This document shows positions 15,593 to 24,120 of a stretch of DNA of 64,000 nucleotides, piece after piece (the first letter of the stretch is position 1; the number at the start of each line of letters is the position of its first letter). Under the pieces are notes generated by a model. It was not told where the DNA came from. It worked only from the letters and a program-made list of their open reading frames with translations, and made no database searches. The DNA comes from Flexivirga caeni (GTDB taxonomy: Bacteria > Actinomycetota > Actinomycetes > Actinomycetales > Dermatophilaceae), in contig NZ_RJJQ01000001.1 of assembly GCF_003724155.1 (NCBI RefSeq), positions 186,001 through 250,000 on the forward strand, in the 5' to 3' direction. Position numbers and translations under genes: made by a program.

Positions 15593-16250
15593 ATGTCGTC
15601 CGCACGCACGCCGCACACCCCCGCACGCCGCAGTGTCCTGCTCGGCATCGCGGCCGCACCACTCGTCGGTGCCGCCGCCACGGCGACCGCGAGCGCAGCT
15701 CCCTGTCACGGCAACTACGTTGTGCCGCAACCGTATCCAGGCCAGTATCCGACAAATCCGAAGACGCCCAAGCATGAACTGCGCGCCATGTGGATCTCGG
15801 TTGTCACCAACATCGACTGGCCGTCGAAGGAGGGCCTGAGCGCCGAGGAACAACAGGCCGAACTCATTGCTTGGCTCGACCTGGCGGTCGCCGAGCGCCA
15901 CAACGCCGTCGTGCTCCAGGTCCGCCCGACGGCCGACGCGCTCTGGCCTTCACCGTTCGAACCGTGGTCGGCCTGGCTGACCGGCGAGCAGGGCAAAGAC
16001 CCCGGTTACGACCCGCTCGGCTTCGCCGTCACCGAGGCGCACAAGCGCAACCTCGAACTGCACGCCTGGTTCAACCCGTTCCGTGTCGCGATGACGGAGG
16101 ACCTGGGCACCCTCATCCCGACCCATCCCGCACGGGGTTCGCACAGTGGACCGACCCGGAGCCGGTCGCAGGTCGGTCTGCTACGTGGTGTCTGCGATCG
16201 ACCGCGCAGGCAACGAGAGCTGGGGCGTGGCCACCTCACCGACGCGATAG
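15593..16250 (+). pseudogene. GHL10-family glycoside hydrolase-like lipoprotein/secreted protein, internally deleted
   Basis: The N-terminus has a Tat-type signal (ARRSVLLGIAAAPLVGAAA) and the start of a glycosyl hydrolase-like 10 (YngK/DUF187) domain: ELRAMWISVVTNIDWPSKEGLS, VVLQVRPTADALWPS and HAWFNPFRVAMTEDLGTLIPTHPA. Similarity ends abruptly near 16135. About 50 bases later another frame reads CYVVSAIDRAGNESWGVATSPTR and stops at 16250, which resembles the extreme C-terminus (fibronectin-like end) of the same family. The middle of the gene, probably more than 200 codons, is missing and the ends are out of frame. A remnant with no expected activity. Confidence 0.75.
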
Positions 16251-16274
16251 GGCAGGCAGGCATCCCAGACTGCT

Positions 16275-17150
16275 CTACTGCTGCTGCACTTTCGGAAGCA
16301 CCTGCGCGGCAACGGTTTCCAGCACATCGACCGTTGCTGCGTAGGGCCTGTCCGGTCGGGGCCAGTGGGTGATCAGGTCAGTGAATCCGAGCTCCCCCGC
16401 ACGGCCAGCCGCATCCTCGAAGCGGTCGACGCTCTCATAGACCGAACCGAGTGCGCCGTCGGGACTCAGGTGCCTTTCGAACGACCCCGGCGCGCGGCCA
16501 GCTGCGGCGAACACCTCGGTCGTGCGCTCGCTCAGCTCGCGCACGCCCGCCCACCAATCTTCTTCGGTGTCAGCCTGTTTGCCGTAGGTGACCCAGCCCT
16601 GCCCCAGCTCAGCGGCGAGCCGGATGCCCTTCGGCGCGTTGGCAGCGACGATGAACGGCGCGCGCGGTTGCTGGACGCAGCCGGGCGCGTTGCGGGCGTC
16701 GCGAGCGGTGAAGAACGTGCCGTCATACGTGACGTGGTTTTCGGTCAGCACTCGATCGAGCAGTCGGGTGAACTCCGCGAATCGGCCGGTGCGTTCGGCG
16801 ACGGTAGGGGCTTCGCCGAGCAGTGCGGAGTCGAGGTCACCGCCGCGCCCGATGCCGCAGATGAACCGGCCGCCGGAGATGTCGTCGAGCGCGAGGACGT
16901 CCCTTGCAAAGGCGACCGGGTGGCGAAAGTTGGGTGACGTGACAAAGGTGCCGAGGCGGATCTTCGACGTCACCATGGCCGCGGCGGTGAGCGTCGGCGT
17001 GGTGCCGAACCACGGGGCGTCCGGCAGACCCGCCCACACCAGGTGGTCGTAGGTCCAGGCGTGGTCGAATCCGAGTTGCTCGGCCGCTCGCCACTTCGGA
17101 GCCGCCTCTGGCCAGCGGTGTTCGGGAAGGATCGTGATGCCGACGCGCAT
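16275..17150 (-). CDS. LLM-class (F420-type) flavin-dependent oxidoreductase
   Basis: A 291-residue luciferase-like TIM-barrel protein. MRVGITILPEHRW at the start, SKIRLGTFVTSPNFRHPVAFARDVLALDDISGGRFICGIG and PFIVAANAPKGIRLAAELGQGWVTYG are the usual LLM landmarks. In actinobacteria most such enzymes use F420 or FMNH2; the substrate cannot be read. It lies just below the SCP-ortholog gene and a second LLM gene on the same strand, forming a three-gene unit. Confidence 0.85.
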   Translation of the reverse strand: MRVGITILPEHRWPEAAPKWRAAEQLGFDHAWTYDHLVWAGLPDAPWFGTTPTLTAAAMVTSKIRLGTFVTSPNFRHPVAFARDVLALDDISGGRFICGIGRGGDLDSALLGEAPTVAERTGRFAEFTRLLDRVLTENHVTYDGTFFTARDARNAPGCVQQPRAPFIVAANAPKGIRLAAELGQGWVTYGKQADTEEDWWAGVRELSERTTEVFAAAGRAPGSFERHLSPDGALGSVYESVDRFEDAAGRAGELGFTDLITHWPRPDRPYAATVDVLETVAAQVLPKVQQQ

Positions 17151-17159
17151 GTGGTCACT

Positions 17160-17525
17160 CTACGGGCGGCGCAACAACGGCAGGTATGCCGACAGGTCGG
17201 CCCGCGACCCCGACGCGGACACCTGCCCCGTCTCCTCGGCTTCGGCCCAGGTGAGATCGCCGACGACCAGCTGCAACCACGAATCCGGTGCCAGCTCAAC
17301 GACGTTCGGCGGAGTGCCGCGCCGGTGCGTCGGCCCCTCGATCACCTGCACCGCACCGTATGGCGGCACCCTCACCTCAACACTGCGCCCGGGCGCCTGA
17401 AGTTCGAGTTCCTGGAGGGTGAAGCGCACCGCCGTCGCCCTGACCGAGCGCCCGACGCCAGGATCCGCACACCACGCGAGCACCGCCGCACGGCCCTGCT
17501 CCGGGTCGATCTTGCGCGCCGCCAT
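17160..17525 (-). CDS. Bacterial sterol carrier protein ortholog (SCP-like)
   Basis: A 121-residue protein with the pattern of the actinobacterial SCP_3 family: KIDPEQGRAAVLAW near the start, VEVRVPPYGAVQVIEGPTH and a C-terminal PDSWLQLVVGDLTW block. The ATG at 17525 is preceded by an excellent AAGGGAG Shine-Dalgarno seven bases away, which decides it over an in-frame GTG at 17618 that overlaps the upstream stop. The family is lipid-binding by fold; in relatives it is found near purine genes. Role unknown. Confidence 0.8.
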   Translation of the reverse strand: MAARKIDPEQGRAAVLAWCADPGVGRSVRATAVRFTLQELELQAPGRSVEVRVPPYGAVQVIEGPTHRRGTPPNVVELAPDSWLQLVVGDLTWAEAEETGQVSASGSRADLSAYLPLLRRP

Positions 17526-17614
17526 CAGCCAGCTCCCTTCGGTCCATGCGTGTTCCAGCCGGGGTTGTTCCGGCAGTGCATCTTCCTGCAGCCGATCGGC
17601 ACGGTAGCCGCCGG

Positions 17615-18583
17615 TCACCTGGGCAGTGCCCGTGCAATGCTGCCCGCCGTTTCCAGCTGGGCATACGCGATCTCCAGGTCGTCAGCTGGGAAGAAGCTGA
17701 TGCCGCTTGCACCGGCGTCGGTCATCGCGCCGACATACTCAAAGGCGTCCTCGAGGTTGCCAATCGCGCCGATCCGCGTCCACCAGTCATTGGGTGCCTG
17801 GTCAGCCCAGTCAGCGCCATACCGCCCGGTGAGCTCTTTCAGGTCGTCATGGAAGGGCAATGCCACCAGCCCGGCATGACCGTGGCGCACCATCTCGGCC
17901 AGGACCGGCGCCACGGCGCGTCGAGCCTGCTGCCGATCCGGCAGCACGCACAGCATCGCGAAACAGCGGTAGTCGAATCCGTCGCCGGCCCGACCACAGA
18001 TCGATGTGGCCTGAAGCAGGTAGTCAATCGGGCACGGCGAGTCGAGCAGTACCCCGTCGGCGCTACGACCGGCAACCGCGAGAGATTTCGGTCCGCGGAC
18101 TCCGGCAACGACGGGCGGCACGATGTCCGGTCGATGCTCCAGCCTGACGCTCCTCGCTGTGACGTATTCGCCTGTCAGATCGAGGGTTTCACCAGCAAGT
18201 AACCTTCGCACGGCCGTGAGCACCTCATCGAGCGCGGTCACCGGCGATGCGGGCCGTACGCCCATCTGGGCCATCCACGGCTGCACCCCATGCCCAATGC
18301 CGCCGATGACGCGGCCAGGCGCCATGCTTGCCAGCGTCGCGATCTCCATCGCAGTCAGCGCAGCCGTCCGGACCACAGCCGGCACGATGCCGAGACCTAC
18401 CCGTAGAGATCGCGTGCTCGCGAGAGCCGCCGCCGCGAGCGGCGGTGCGGTGGTGAAGAAGCAGTCCTCGATCAGCCACAGCTCCTGCAGACCGGCGGCC
18501 TCCGCCCGCTGTGCGTAGTCGGAGACTTCCGACGCCGGGAACGTGCGGTCGAAACAGATGCCGATGGCCGGTGTGTCGTTCAT
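17615..18583 (-). CDS. LLM-class (F420-type) flavin-dependent oxidoreductase
   Basis: A 322-residue luciferase-like protein. SDYAQRAEAAGLQELWLIED, LRVGLGIVPAVVRTAALTAMEIATLASMAPGRVIGGIGHG and PPVVAGVRGPKSLAVAGRSADGVLLD match the MER/LLM family that reduces or oxidises substrates with F420. The ATG at 18583 (MNDTPAIGICF) places the first beta strand at the expected distance from the N-terminus; longer starts at 18613 and 18634 are possible. First gene of a unit with the SCP ortholog and the other LLM protein. Confidence 0.83.
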   Translation of the reverse strand: MNDTPAIGICFDRTFPASEVSDYAQRAEAAGLQELWLIEDCFFTTAPPLAAAALASTRSLRVGLGIVPAVVRTAALTAMEIATLASMAPGRVIGGIGHGVQPWMAQMGVRPASPVTALDEVLTAVRRLLAGETLDLTGEYVTARSVRLEHRPDIVPPVVAGVRGPKSLAVAGRSADGVLLDSPCPIDYLLQATSICGRAGDGFDYRCFAMLCVLPDRQQARRAVAPVLAEMVRHGHAGLVALPFHDDLKELTGRYGADWADQAPNDWWTRIGAIGNLEDAFEYVGAMTDAGASGISFFPADDLEIAYAQLETAGSIARALPR

Positions 18584-18708
18584 ACGAGCGAGGTTACGAG
18601 CCAGCACCGACATACCTGCCGACCCTGTGCACAAAATCGTTCACGAGGGGGATGTGGACAACATCGATCGGTGAACATGCTTGCTATACAACACTTTTCG
18701 TGTCATAC

Positions 18709-18724
18709 TCGAATGTATGATCGA
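18709..18724 (+). promoter_or_regulatory. LexA/SOS-box-like site over the start of the DUF222-HNH gene
   Basis: TCGAATGTATGATCGA matches the actinobacterial SOS box TCGAAC-N4-GTTCGA at 10 of 12 defined positions. It covers the ATG at 18717, and an overlapping inverted repeat TCATAC/GTATGA (18703-18720) adds to the symmetry. A binding site here would block transcription. Binding is inferred. Confidence 0.4.
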
Positions 18725-20078
18725 TCATGCGCAAGGTGCTGGCGAGGGCCCTGCAGCGGTTCTCGATGCGCGTGCGATCCGTGCCTTCCACGACCGGCTG
18801 GACGATCCTCTCCCCAATGACGACCCTGAGAGCACCGACGCACTGCTGCATGAGCTGCGCGTCCTGGATGAGTTGTCCAACGCGACCGCAGCGCGCAAGA
18901 TGCGGCTTGCCGCCGAGGTTCACCGCCGGCAAGCTGCGGCAGACAAGCCGCGCGGCATCGACCCGGCTGATACCGCGCGACTGGTCGGCTCGCAGCTCGG
19001 TTTCGCCCGCCGCTGCTCCGGACGACAGGGGTCGGCCCTCCTTAAGGTCGCGCATGCACTGCTCGATGATCTGCCGCGCACCTTCGAGGCGCTGGCCGCC
19101 GGCGTCATCCCGGAGGCCGACGCCGCTCGCCTGGCCCGGGAAACCGCCGGGCTCTCGGCACCTGACCGGGCCGAGGTGGACGCTGCCATCGCCCCGATGC
19201 TGGGCACCACGGCATCTCCCCGGCTGGCCGACGCCGCGCAGGAGCAAGCCTTCCGGCTTGACCCCGACGCGGTCCGCGCGCGGAGGGCGCATGCGGAGTC
19301 GGAGCGCCGGGTGAGCGTGCGTCCGGCACCGGACTGCATGGCCTGGCTGACTGCGCTGCTGCCAGTCAAGGACGCCCTCGCCTGTCAGGCATCACTCGCC
19401 GAGGCGGCCGCCGCCGGCCCGGACACGCCGGTCGGACAGCGGATGGCAGACACCCTGGTCGAGCGGCTCACCGGACGCACCAAGGCACAGGACGGCCTCA
19501 ACGTCTGCGTCAACCTCCTCATGCCGACCGACACCCTGCTGGCCGACGAGCCGGCGCGAGTCCCCGGCTACGGCCCGGTGCCCGCTGACCTGGTCCGCGA
19601 ATGGATCGGCAGCGGCGACCCAACCGGGCCGCAACTGCGTCGGCTGTTCACCCACCCCGGCACCGGCGACATCATCGGCATGGACTCCCGTGCCCGCCGC
19701 TACCCGGGATTGCTGGCCCGGCTCATCATGTTCCGCGACCAGACCTGCCGCACCCCGTGGTGCGGCGCGCCGATCCGGCATACCGACCACATCAAGCCCT
19801 ACGCGGAGGGCGGTCGCACCTCCGAACGCGACGGCCAGGGGCAGTGCGAGCGCTGCAACTACGTCAAGGAGCACCCCGACTACGCCGTCAACGGCGATGC
19901 CAGTGAAACCACCATCTCGACAGGCGGATTCACCGTCACCAGCCACCCGCCCAGACCACCTGGGCTGCCACCTCCGACCAGATCACATACCGAGCGCGTC
20001 CTGATGGATGTCGTCTGGGCACACAATGTCGCCGAGTGCGACCGGCGCAAGCAGCACGACGATCACGACGACAGTTGA
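18717..20078 (+). CDS. DUF222 and HNH endonuclease domain protein (13E12 family)
   Basis: A 453-residue protein. The DUF222 region covers about residues 30-330 (ELRVLDELSNATAARKMRLAAEVHRR, PRTFEALAAGVIPEADAARLARET). The C-terminal HNH nuclease has RDQTCRTPWCGAPIRHTDHIKPYAEGG, with paired cysteines, then CERCNYVKEHPDY. The family is multicopy and mobile-looking in actinobacteria; its biological role is unsettled. A second member lies at 55919-57367. The ATG at 18717 lies within an SOS-like box. Confidence 0.88.
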   Translation: MIDHAQGAGEGPAAVLDARAIRAFHDRLDDPLPNDDPESTDALLHELRVLDELSNATAARKMRLAAEVHRRQAAADKPRGIDPADTARLVGSQLGFARRCSGRQGSALLKVAHALLDDLPRTFEALAAGVIPEADAARLARETAGLSAPDRAEVDAAIAPMLGTTASPRLADAAQEQAFRLDPDAVRARRAHAESERRVSVRPAPDCMAWLTALLPVKDALACQASLAEAAAAGPDTPVGQRMADTLVERLTGRTKAQDGLNVCVNLLMPTDTLLADEPARVPGYGPVPADLVREWIGSGDPTGPQLRRLFTHPGTGDIIGMDSRARRYPGLLARLIMFRDQTCRTPWCGAPIRHTDHIKPYAEGGRTSERDGQGQCERCNYVKEHPDYAVNGDASETTISTGGFTVTSHPPRPPGLPPPTRSHTERVLMDVVWAHNVAECDRRKQHDDHDDS

Positions 20079-20107
20079 TACTCCCTCAGCCTCGCTGAGT
20101 CGATGAG

Positions 20108-20776
20108 ATGCTCGGACATGTGAAACGCGGCTACACCAACCGCACCGCTTACCACGACGGAGTCGTCCGGAAGACGTATGACGGTCCGGACGCGCGCGCC
20201 CGGCAGACCAGCGAACTTCGAGCGCTCGAAGCGCTGCATGACCGGTTGCCCGTGCCGGCAGTCACCGCAACAGGCACCGGCTGGATCGAGACCGAGTTCG
20301 TCACCGGCAACCACGGGCAGGACCTGATCGACGCAGGCCGTGCTCCTTCGGTGCTGGCGGAGTGCGGCCGCGTGCTTCGCCGGCTGCACCGACTCGATCC
20401 GCGGCTACTCGAGCCAGCCGTAGCTAGCGACCTCGTCATCCAGCACGGAGATTTCGGGCCCAACAACCTGCTGTTCGACCTCAACGACGGGCACGCAGTG
20501 GCCGTGCTCGACTGGGAGTTCAGCAGCATCGGGCAGCCCATCACGGACATCGCATGGTGCGAGTGGATCGTCCGGATGCACCACCCCGACTCCGTCTCCG
20601 CCCTACCCGCCTTCTTCGAGTCGTATGGCGAGTGCCCGCCATCGCAGCAACGCAAGGAGGAGATGATGCGCCGGTGCCGGTGGCTGGAACGCTTTGCAAC
20701 TCGATGGGAGCCGACCGGTCCGGCTGGCCCACTCTGGCGACAGCGAGCGGAGACGGTCCAAGGCTGGACAGAGTGA
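20108..20776 (+). CDS. Aminoglycoside phosphotransferase-like kinase
   Basis: A 222-residue APH/choline-kinase fold protein. VIQHGDFGPNNLLFD is the catalytic loop (HGD-x4-N) and VAVLDWEFSSIGQPITDIAW is the DFG-like metal motif. It is short, with an abbreviated N-lobe (TNRTAYHDGVVRKTYDGPD). The substrate is unknown; sugar, antibiotic or small-alcohol phosphorylation are all possible. Confidence 0.82.
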   Translation: MLGHVKRGYTNRTAYHDGVVRKTYDGPDARARQTSELRALEALHDRLPVPAVTATGTGWIETEFVTGNHGQDLIDAGRAPSVLAECGRVLRRLHRLDPRLLEPAVASDLVIQHGDFGPNNLLFDLNDGHAVAVLDWEFSSIGQPITDIAWCEWIVRMHHPDSVSALPAFFESYGECPPSQQRKEEMMRRCRWLERFATRWEPTGPAGPLWRQRAETVQGWTE

Positions 20777-20814
20777 GTGCACCGCCCGCCCGGCAACCGA
20801 TGGCGTGTCCCGCC

Positions 20815-21204
20815 ATGCCGAACCCCGTGCACCACATCGAACTCTGGACGACGGATCTCGTTGCCACCGCACCGTCGTTCCACTGGCTGCTGACGTCGCT
20901 CGGCTGGCGAGCGGAGTCGGACCCGTCCTGGCCGCAGGGACGCACCTGACACCACGACTGCGGCGTCTACCTCGTGCTCGAGGAGTCGCCCGCGGTGACC
21001 GGCGACCACGAGCGCACCCGGGCCGGCCTCAACCACCTCGCACTGCGCGTCGAGGGCCGCGACCAGCTCGACACGCTGCGCGCGCAGTGCCCAGAGCATG
21101 GCTGGATCGAACTCTTCGCCGACCGCTACCCCCACGCCGGAGGCGCCGAGCACACAGCGCTGTTCCTAGAGAACACAGCAGGTTTCGAGGTCGAACTCGT
21201 CGCC
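20815..21204 (+). pseudogene. VOC (glyoxalase/bleomycin-resistance) family gene with nonsense codon
   Basis: Reading from MPNPVHHIELW the frame gives a VOC first half up to SWPQGRT, hits TGA at 20947-20949, then continues in the same frame with HHDCGVYLVLEESPAVTG, AGLNHLALRVEG and PHAGGAEHTALFLENTAGFEVELVA, the second beta-alpha-beta-beta-beta module. Family members usually have Trp at the stop position, so TGG to TGA is the likely lesion. The original stop is also not obvious, the frame running on into the next gene. No function expected unless the stop is read through. Confidence 0.75.
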
Positions 21205-21256
21205 GACTATGGCGCTGCTCTCCATGACCGGGAGCCATCCGCCATACGCTGGCACC

Positions 21257-22057
21257 GTGACCGACGCACCGCACTTCGACTTCCAGGCCGACGAACGCGG
21301 CGGCGTCACCGTCCTGCGCGACGGCCACCCCCAGTCCCACGTCGACCTGCATGACCCGGAGCTGCTGGTCTTCGAATACGTCGCTCAACTCGCGATCGGC
21401 ATCGACCTGCTCCCGCCCGGACCCATCGCCGTCACCCACATAGGCGGCGCTGGCCTGACCCTGGCCCGCTACGTCCAGCACACCCGGCCGGGATCTGCGC
21501 AGATCGTGCTCGAACCCGACGCCGCACTCACCGAAGCCGTACGACGCGAGCTGCCGCTACCCCGCGGCCACCGCATCCGGGTCCGCCCGCTGGATGGCGC
21601 CACCGGCGTCCGCGCCTTGCGCGACTTCTCCGCCGACGCCATCGCCGTCGATGCGTATGACGCGGGCCGCGTCCCCGCCGACCTGCTCACCCCGGCAACG
21701 GTCGCGCAGTACCGCCGCGTGCTCAGACCGGCCGGTCTCCTGCTCCTCAACCTGGCCGACGAACCGAACAGGCGCCACCTGGCGCGCGTATTGGCAACTG
21801 TCGCAGCCGAATTTCCCCATGCAGTGGTGCTCGCACTCACCGACGTGATGAAGGGACGCCGATTCGGTAACTACGTCGTGCTGGCGTCCGGAACTGCACT
21901 CGCCATTGACGAAATTCGCCGCAGGGCAACGCGATTGACAGCCACGACCACCGTCCGCCCGGCCGCAGCCCTGCAAGGGACCGCGAAACCGTTCACCGAC
22001 GAAGACGCCGAGCCGTCACCAACTCCTCCCGAGCTCGGCTCCTGGCGCGTGCGCTGA
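21257..22057 (+). CDS. Spermidine synthase-like methyltransferase-fold protein
   Basis: A 266-residue protein. LVFEYVAQLAIGIDLLPPGPIAVTHIGGAGLTLARYVQHTRPG is the Rossmann start with the GGAGLTLARY glycine motif, and ADAIAVDAYDAGRVPADLLT the next strand, as in the spermidine synthase-like group that often lacks polyamine activity. It begins with GTG at 21257, chosen because residues before it are unlike the family. The C-terminal 30 residues are polar and low in complexity. Substrate unknown. Confidence 0.78.
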   Translation: MTDAPHFDFQADERGGVTVLRDGHPQSHVDLHDPELLVFEYVAQLAIGIDLLPPGPIAVTHIGGAGLTLARYVQHTRPGSAQIVLEPDAALTEAVRRELPLPRGHRIRVRPLDGATGVRALRDFSADAIAVDAYDAGRVPADLLTPATVAQYRRVLRPAGLLLLNLADEPNRRHLARVLATVAAEFPHAVVLALTDVMKGRRFGNYVVLASGTALAIDEIRRRATRLTATTTVRPAAALQGTAKPFTDEDAEPSPTPPELGSWRVR

Positions 22058-22086
22058 GCGCCAGCCTGCGCCGATACGCTCGGCTC

Positions 22087-22923
22087 ATGCCGGAAGGACA
22101 CGTCACCCACCGCATCGCCGGCGAACTCAACCGCGAGTTCGGTGGCCGTGAGGTCCGATCCACTTCTCCGCAGGGCAAATTCGTCGGGGCCGAGGTCGTT
22201 GATGGCAGGGTCTTCGAGACTGCCGAAGCGTTCGGCAAGCATCTCTATGTCGGCTTCGAGGACCTGCCCGAGCGAGTGCACATCCACCTCGGCCTGATCG
22301 GCAAGTTCTTCTTCTTTCCCGACGCCGACCCGGCTACCGAAAACGCTCGGTGGCGACTGACCGCGTTCGGCCCGGACGTGACGATGGAGCTGCGCGGACC
22401 GAACCTCTGCGAACTCAGCACGCCGGAGCAACTGGCCGCCACCGTCGCCAAACTCGGCCCGGACCCGTTGCGTGCCGACGCCGACCCGGAGATGGCTCGC
22501 GCACGGATCCGCAAGTCCGCCAAGCCGATCGGCGTGCTGATGATGGATCAACAGATCTTCGCCGGGGTCGGCAACATCTATCGCGCGGAGACCCTCTACC
22601 GGCATCACCTCGACCCGTTCATGGCCGGCAAGTTCTTGCGTCGGACGGAGTTCGACGCACTCTGGGACGACCTGGTCGAGCTGATGCCACTCGGCGTCCG
22701 CGACGGTCGCATCGACACGGTCTACCCGGAGCACACCCCGGAGGCGATGGGCCGAGATCCACGCGTCGACAAGCACGGCGGCGAGGTCTACGTCTACCGC
22801 CGCGCCGGACAACCCTGCCTGGTGTGTGGCACCCCGGTGAGCACCGAGGTGCTCGCCGGCCGGAATCTGTTCTGGTGCAAGAAGTGTCAGCCGCGCTCGC
22901 GCCGCCGAATAGTCCGGGACTGA
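22087..22923 (+). CDS. Fpg/Nei family DNA glycosylase/AP lyase (endonuclease VIII-like)
   Basis: A 278-residue base-excision repair enzyme. The mature N-terminus is Pro-Glu-Gly (MPEGHVTHR), giving the Pro1 nucleophile and Glu2. QQIFAGVGNIYRAETLYRHHLDP is the helix-two-turn-helix, and a C-terminal zinc finger reads CLVCGTP...FWCKKC. HVTHR instead of the Fpg DTV-x-R pattern points to the Nei branch, which removes oxidised pyrimidines. Predicted cytoplasmic; stands alone before the VapBC module. Confidence 0.9.
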   Translation: MPEGHVTHRIAGELNREFGGREVRSTSPQGKFVGAEVVDGRVFETAEAFGKHLYVGFEDLPERVHIHLGLIGKFFFFPDADPATENARWRLTAFGPDVTMELRGPNLCELSTPEQLAATVAKLGPDPLRADADPEMARARIRKSAKPIGVLMMDQQIFAGVGNIYRAETLYRHHLDPFMAGKFLRRTEFDALWDDLVELMPLGVRDGRIDTVYPEHTPEAMGRDPRVDKHGGEVYVYRRAGQPCLVCGTPVSTEVLAGRNLFWCKKCQPRSRRRIVRD

Positions 22924-22938
22924 CCCCACAATCGATGT

Positions 22939-22964
22939 ATATACTGGTCGGTATCCGAGTATAT
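22939..22964 (+). promoter_or_regulatory. Inverted repeat and -10 region ahead of vapBC
   Basis: Arms ATATACT (22939-22945) and AGTATAT (22958-22964) separated by 12 bases lie 12 bases before the antitoxin start. The first arm contains TATACT, a near-consensus -10. An AT-rich palindrome over the promoter is the usual VapBC autoregulatory operator. Confidence 0.6.
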
Positions 22965-22975
22965 GGAGTGGCCGT

Positions 22976-23172
22976 ATGACGAAGCGCCTGATCGAATTGG
23001 ACGACGACCTGCTCGCTGCCGCACAGCAAGAACTTGGCACGTCCGGGGTGTCGGACACCGTGCGTTGCGCGTTACGCCAAGCCGCGGATACTTCCGCCCG
23101 CGCTCGGCAGATCGACTGGCTACGCAGTGGCGCCCTCGAGCCCATGGCTGAGCCCGATGCCAGGGCCGACGT

Positions 23173-23182
<10 letters not shown>
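22976..23182 (+). CDS. vapB: VapB-type antitoxin
   Basis: A 68-residue antitoxin. MTKRLIELDDDLLAAAQQELGTSGVSDTVRCALRQA is the ribbon-helix-helix DNA-binding part; the C-terminal 25 residues (IDWLRSGALEPMAEPDARADVW) would wrap the toxin. It overlaps the toxin gene by ten bases, and an inverted repeat sits just upstream. Confidence 0.88.
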
Positions 23183-24032
<850 letters not shown>

Positions 24033-24120
24033 GACGTTACGCCGCACCCAACGGGCGGAAGTGGACCCAGATATCCTGGGCGCATCACCCAGCCTGCCTC
24101 GCCGAGGAGCCGCACATCCC

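Noticed and set aside
20947-20949. Stop-codon readthrough or selenocysteine at the TGA in the VOC gene
   Set aside because: No SECIS-like element is apparent, the family uses Trp there, and the 3' stop is also lost, which favours decay.
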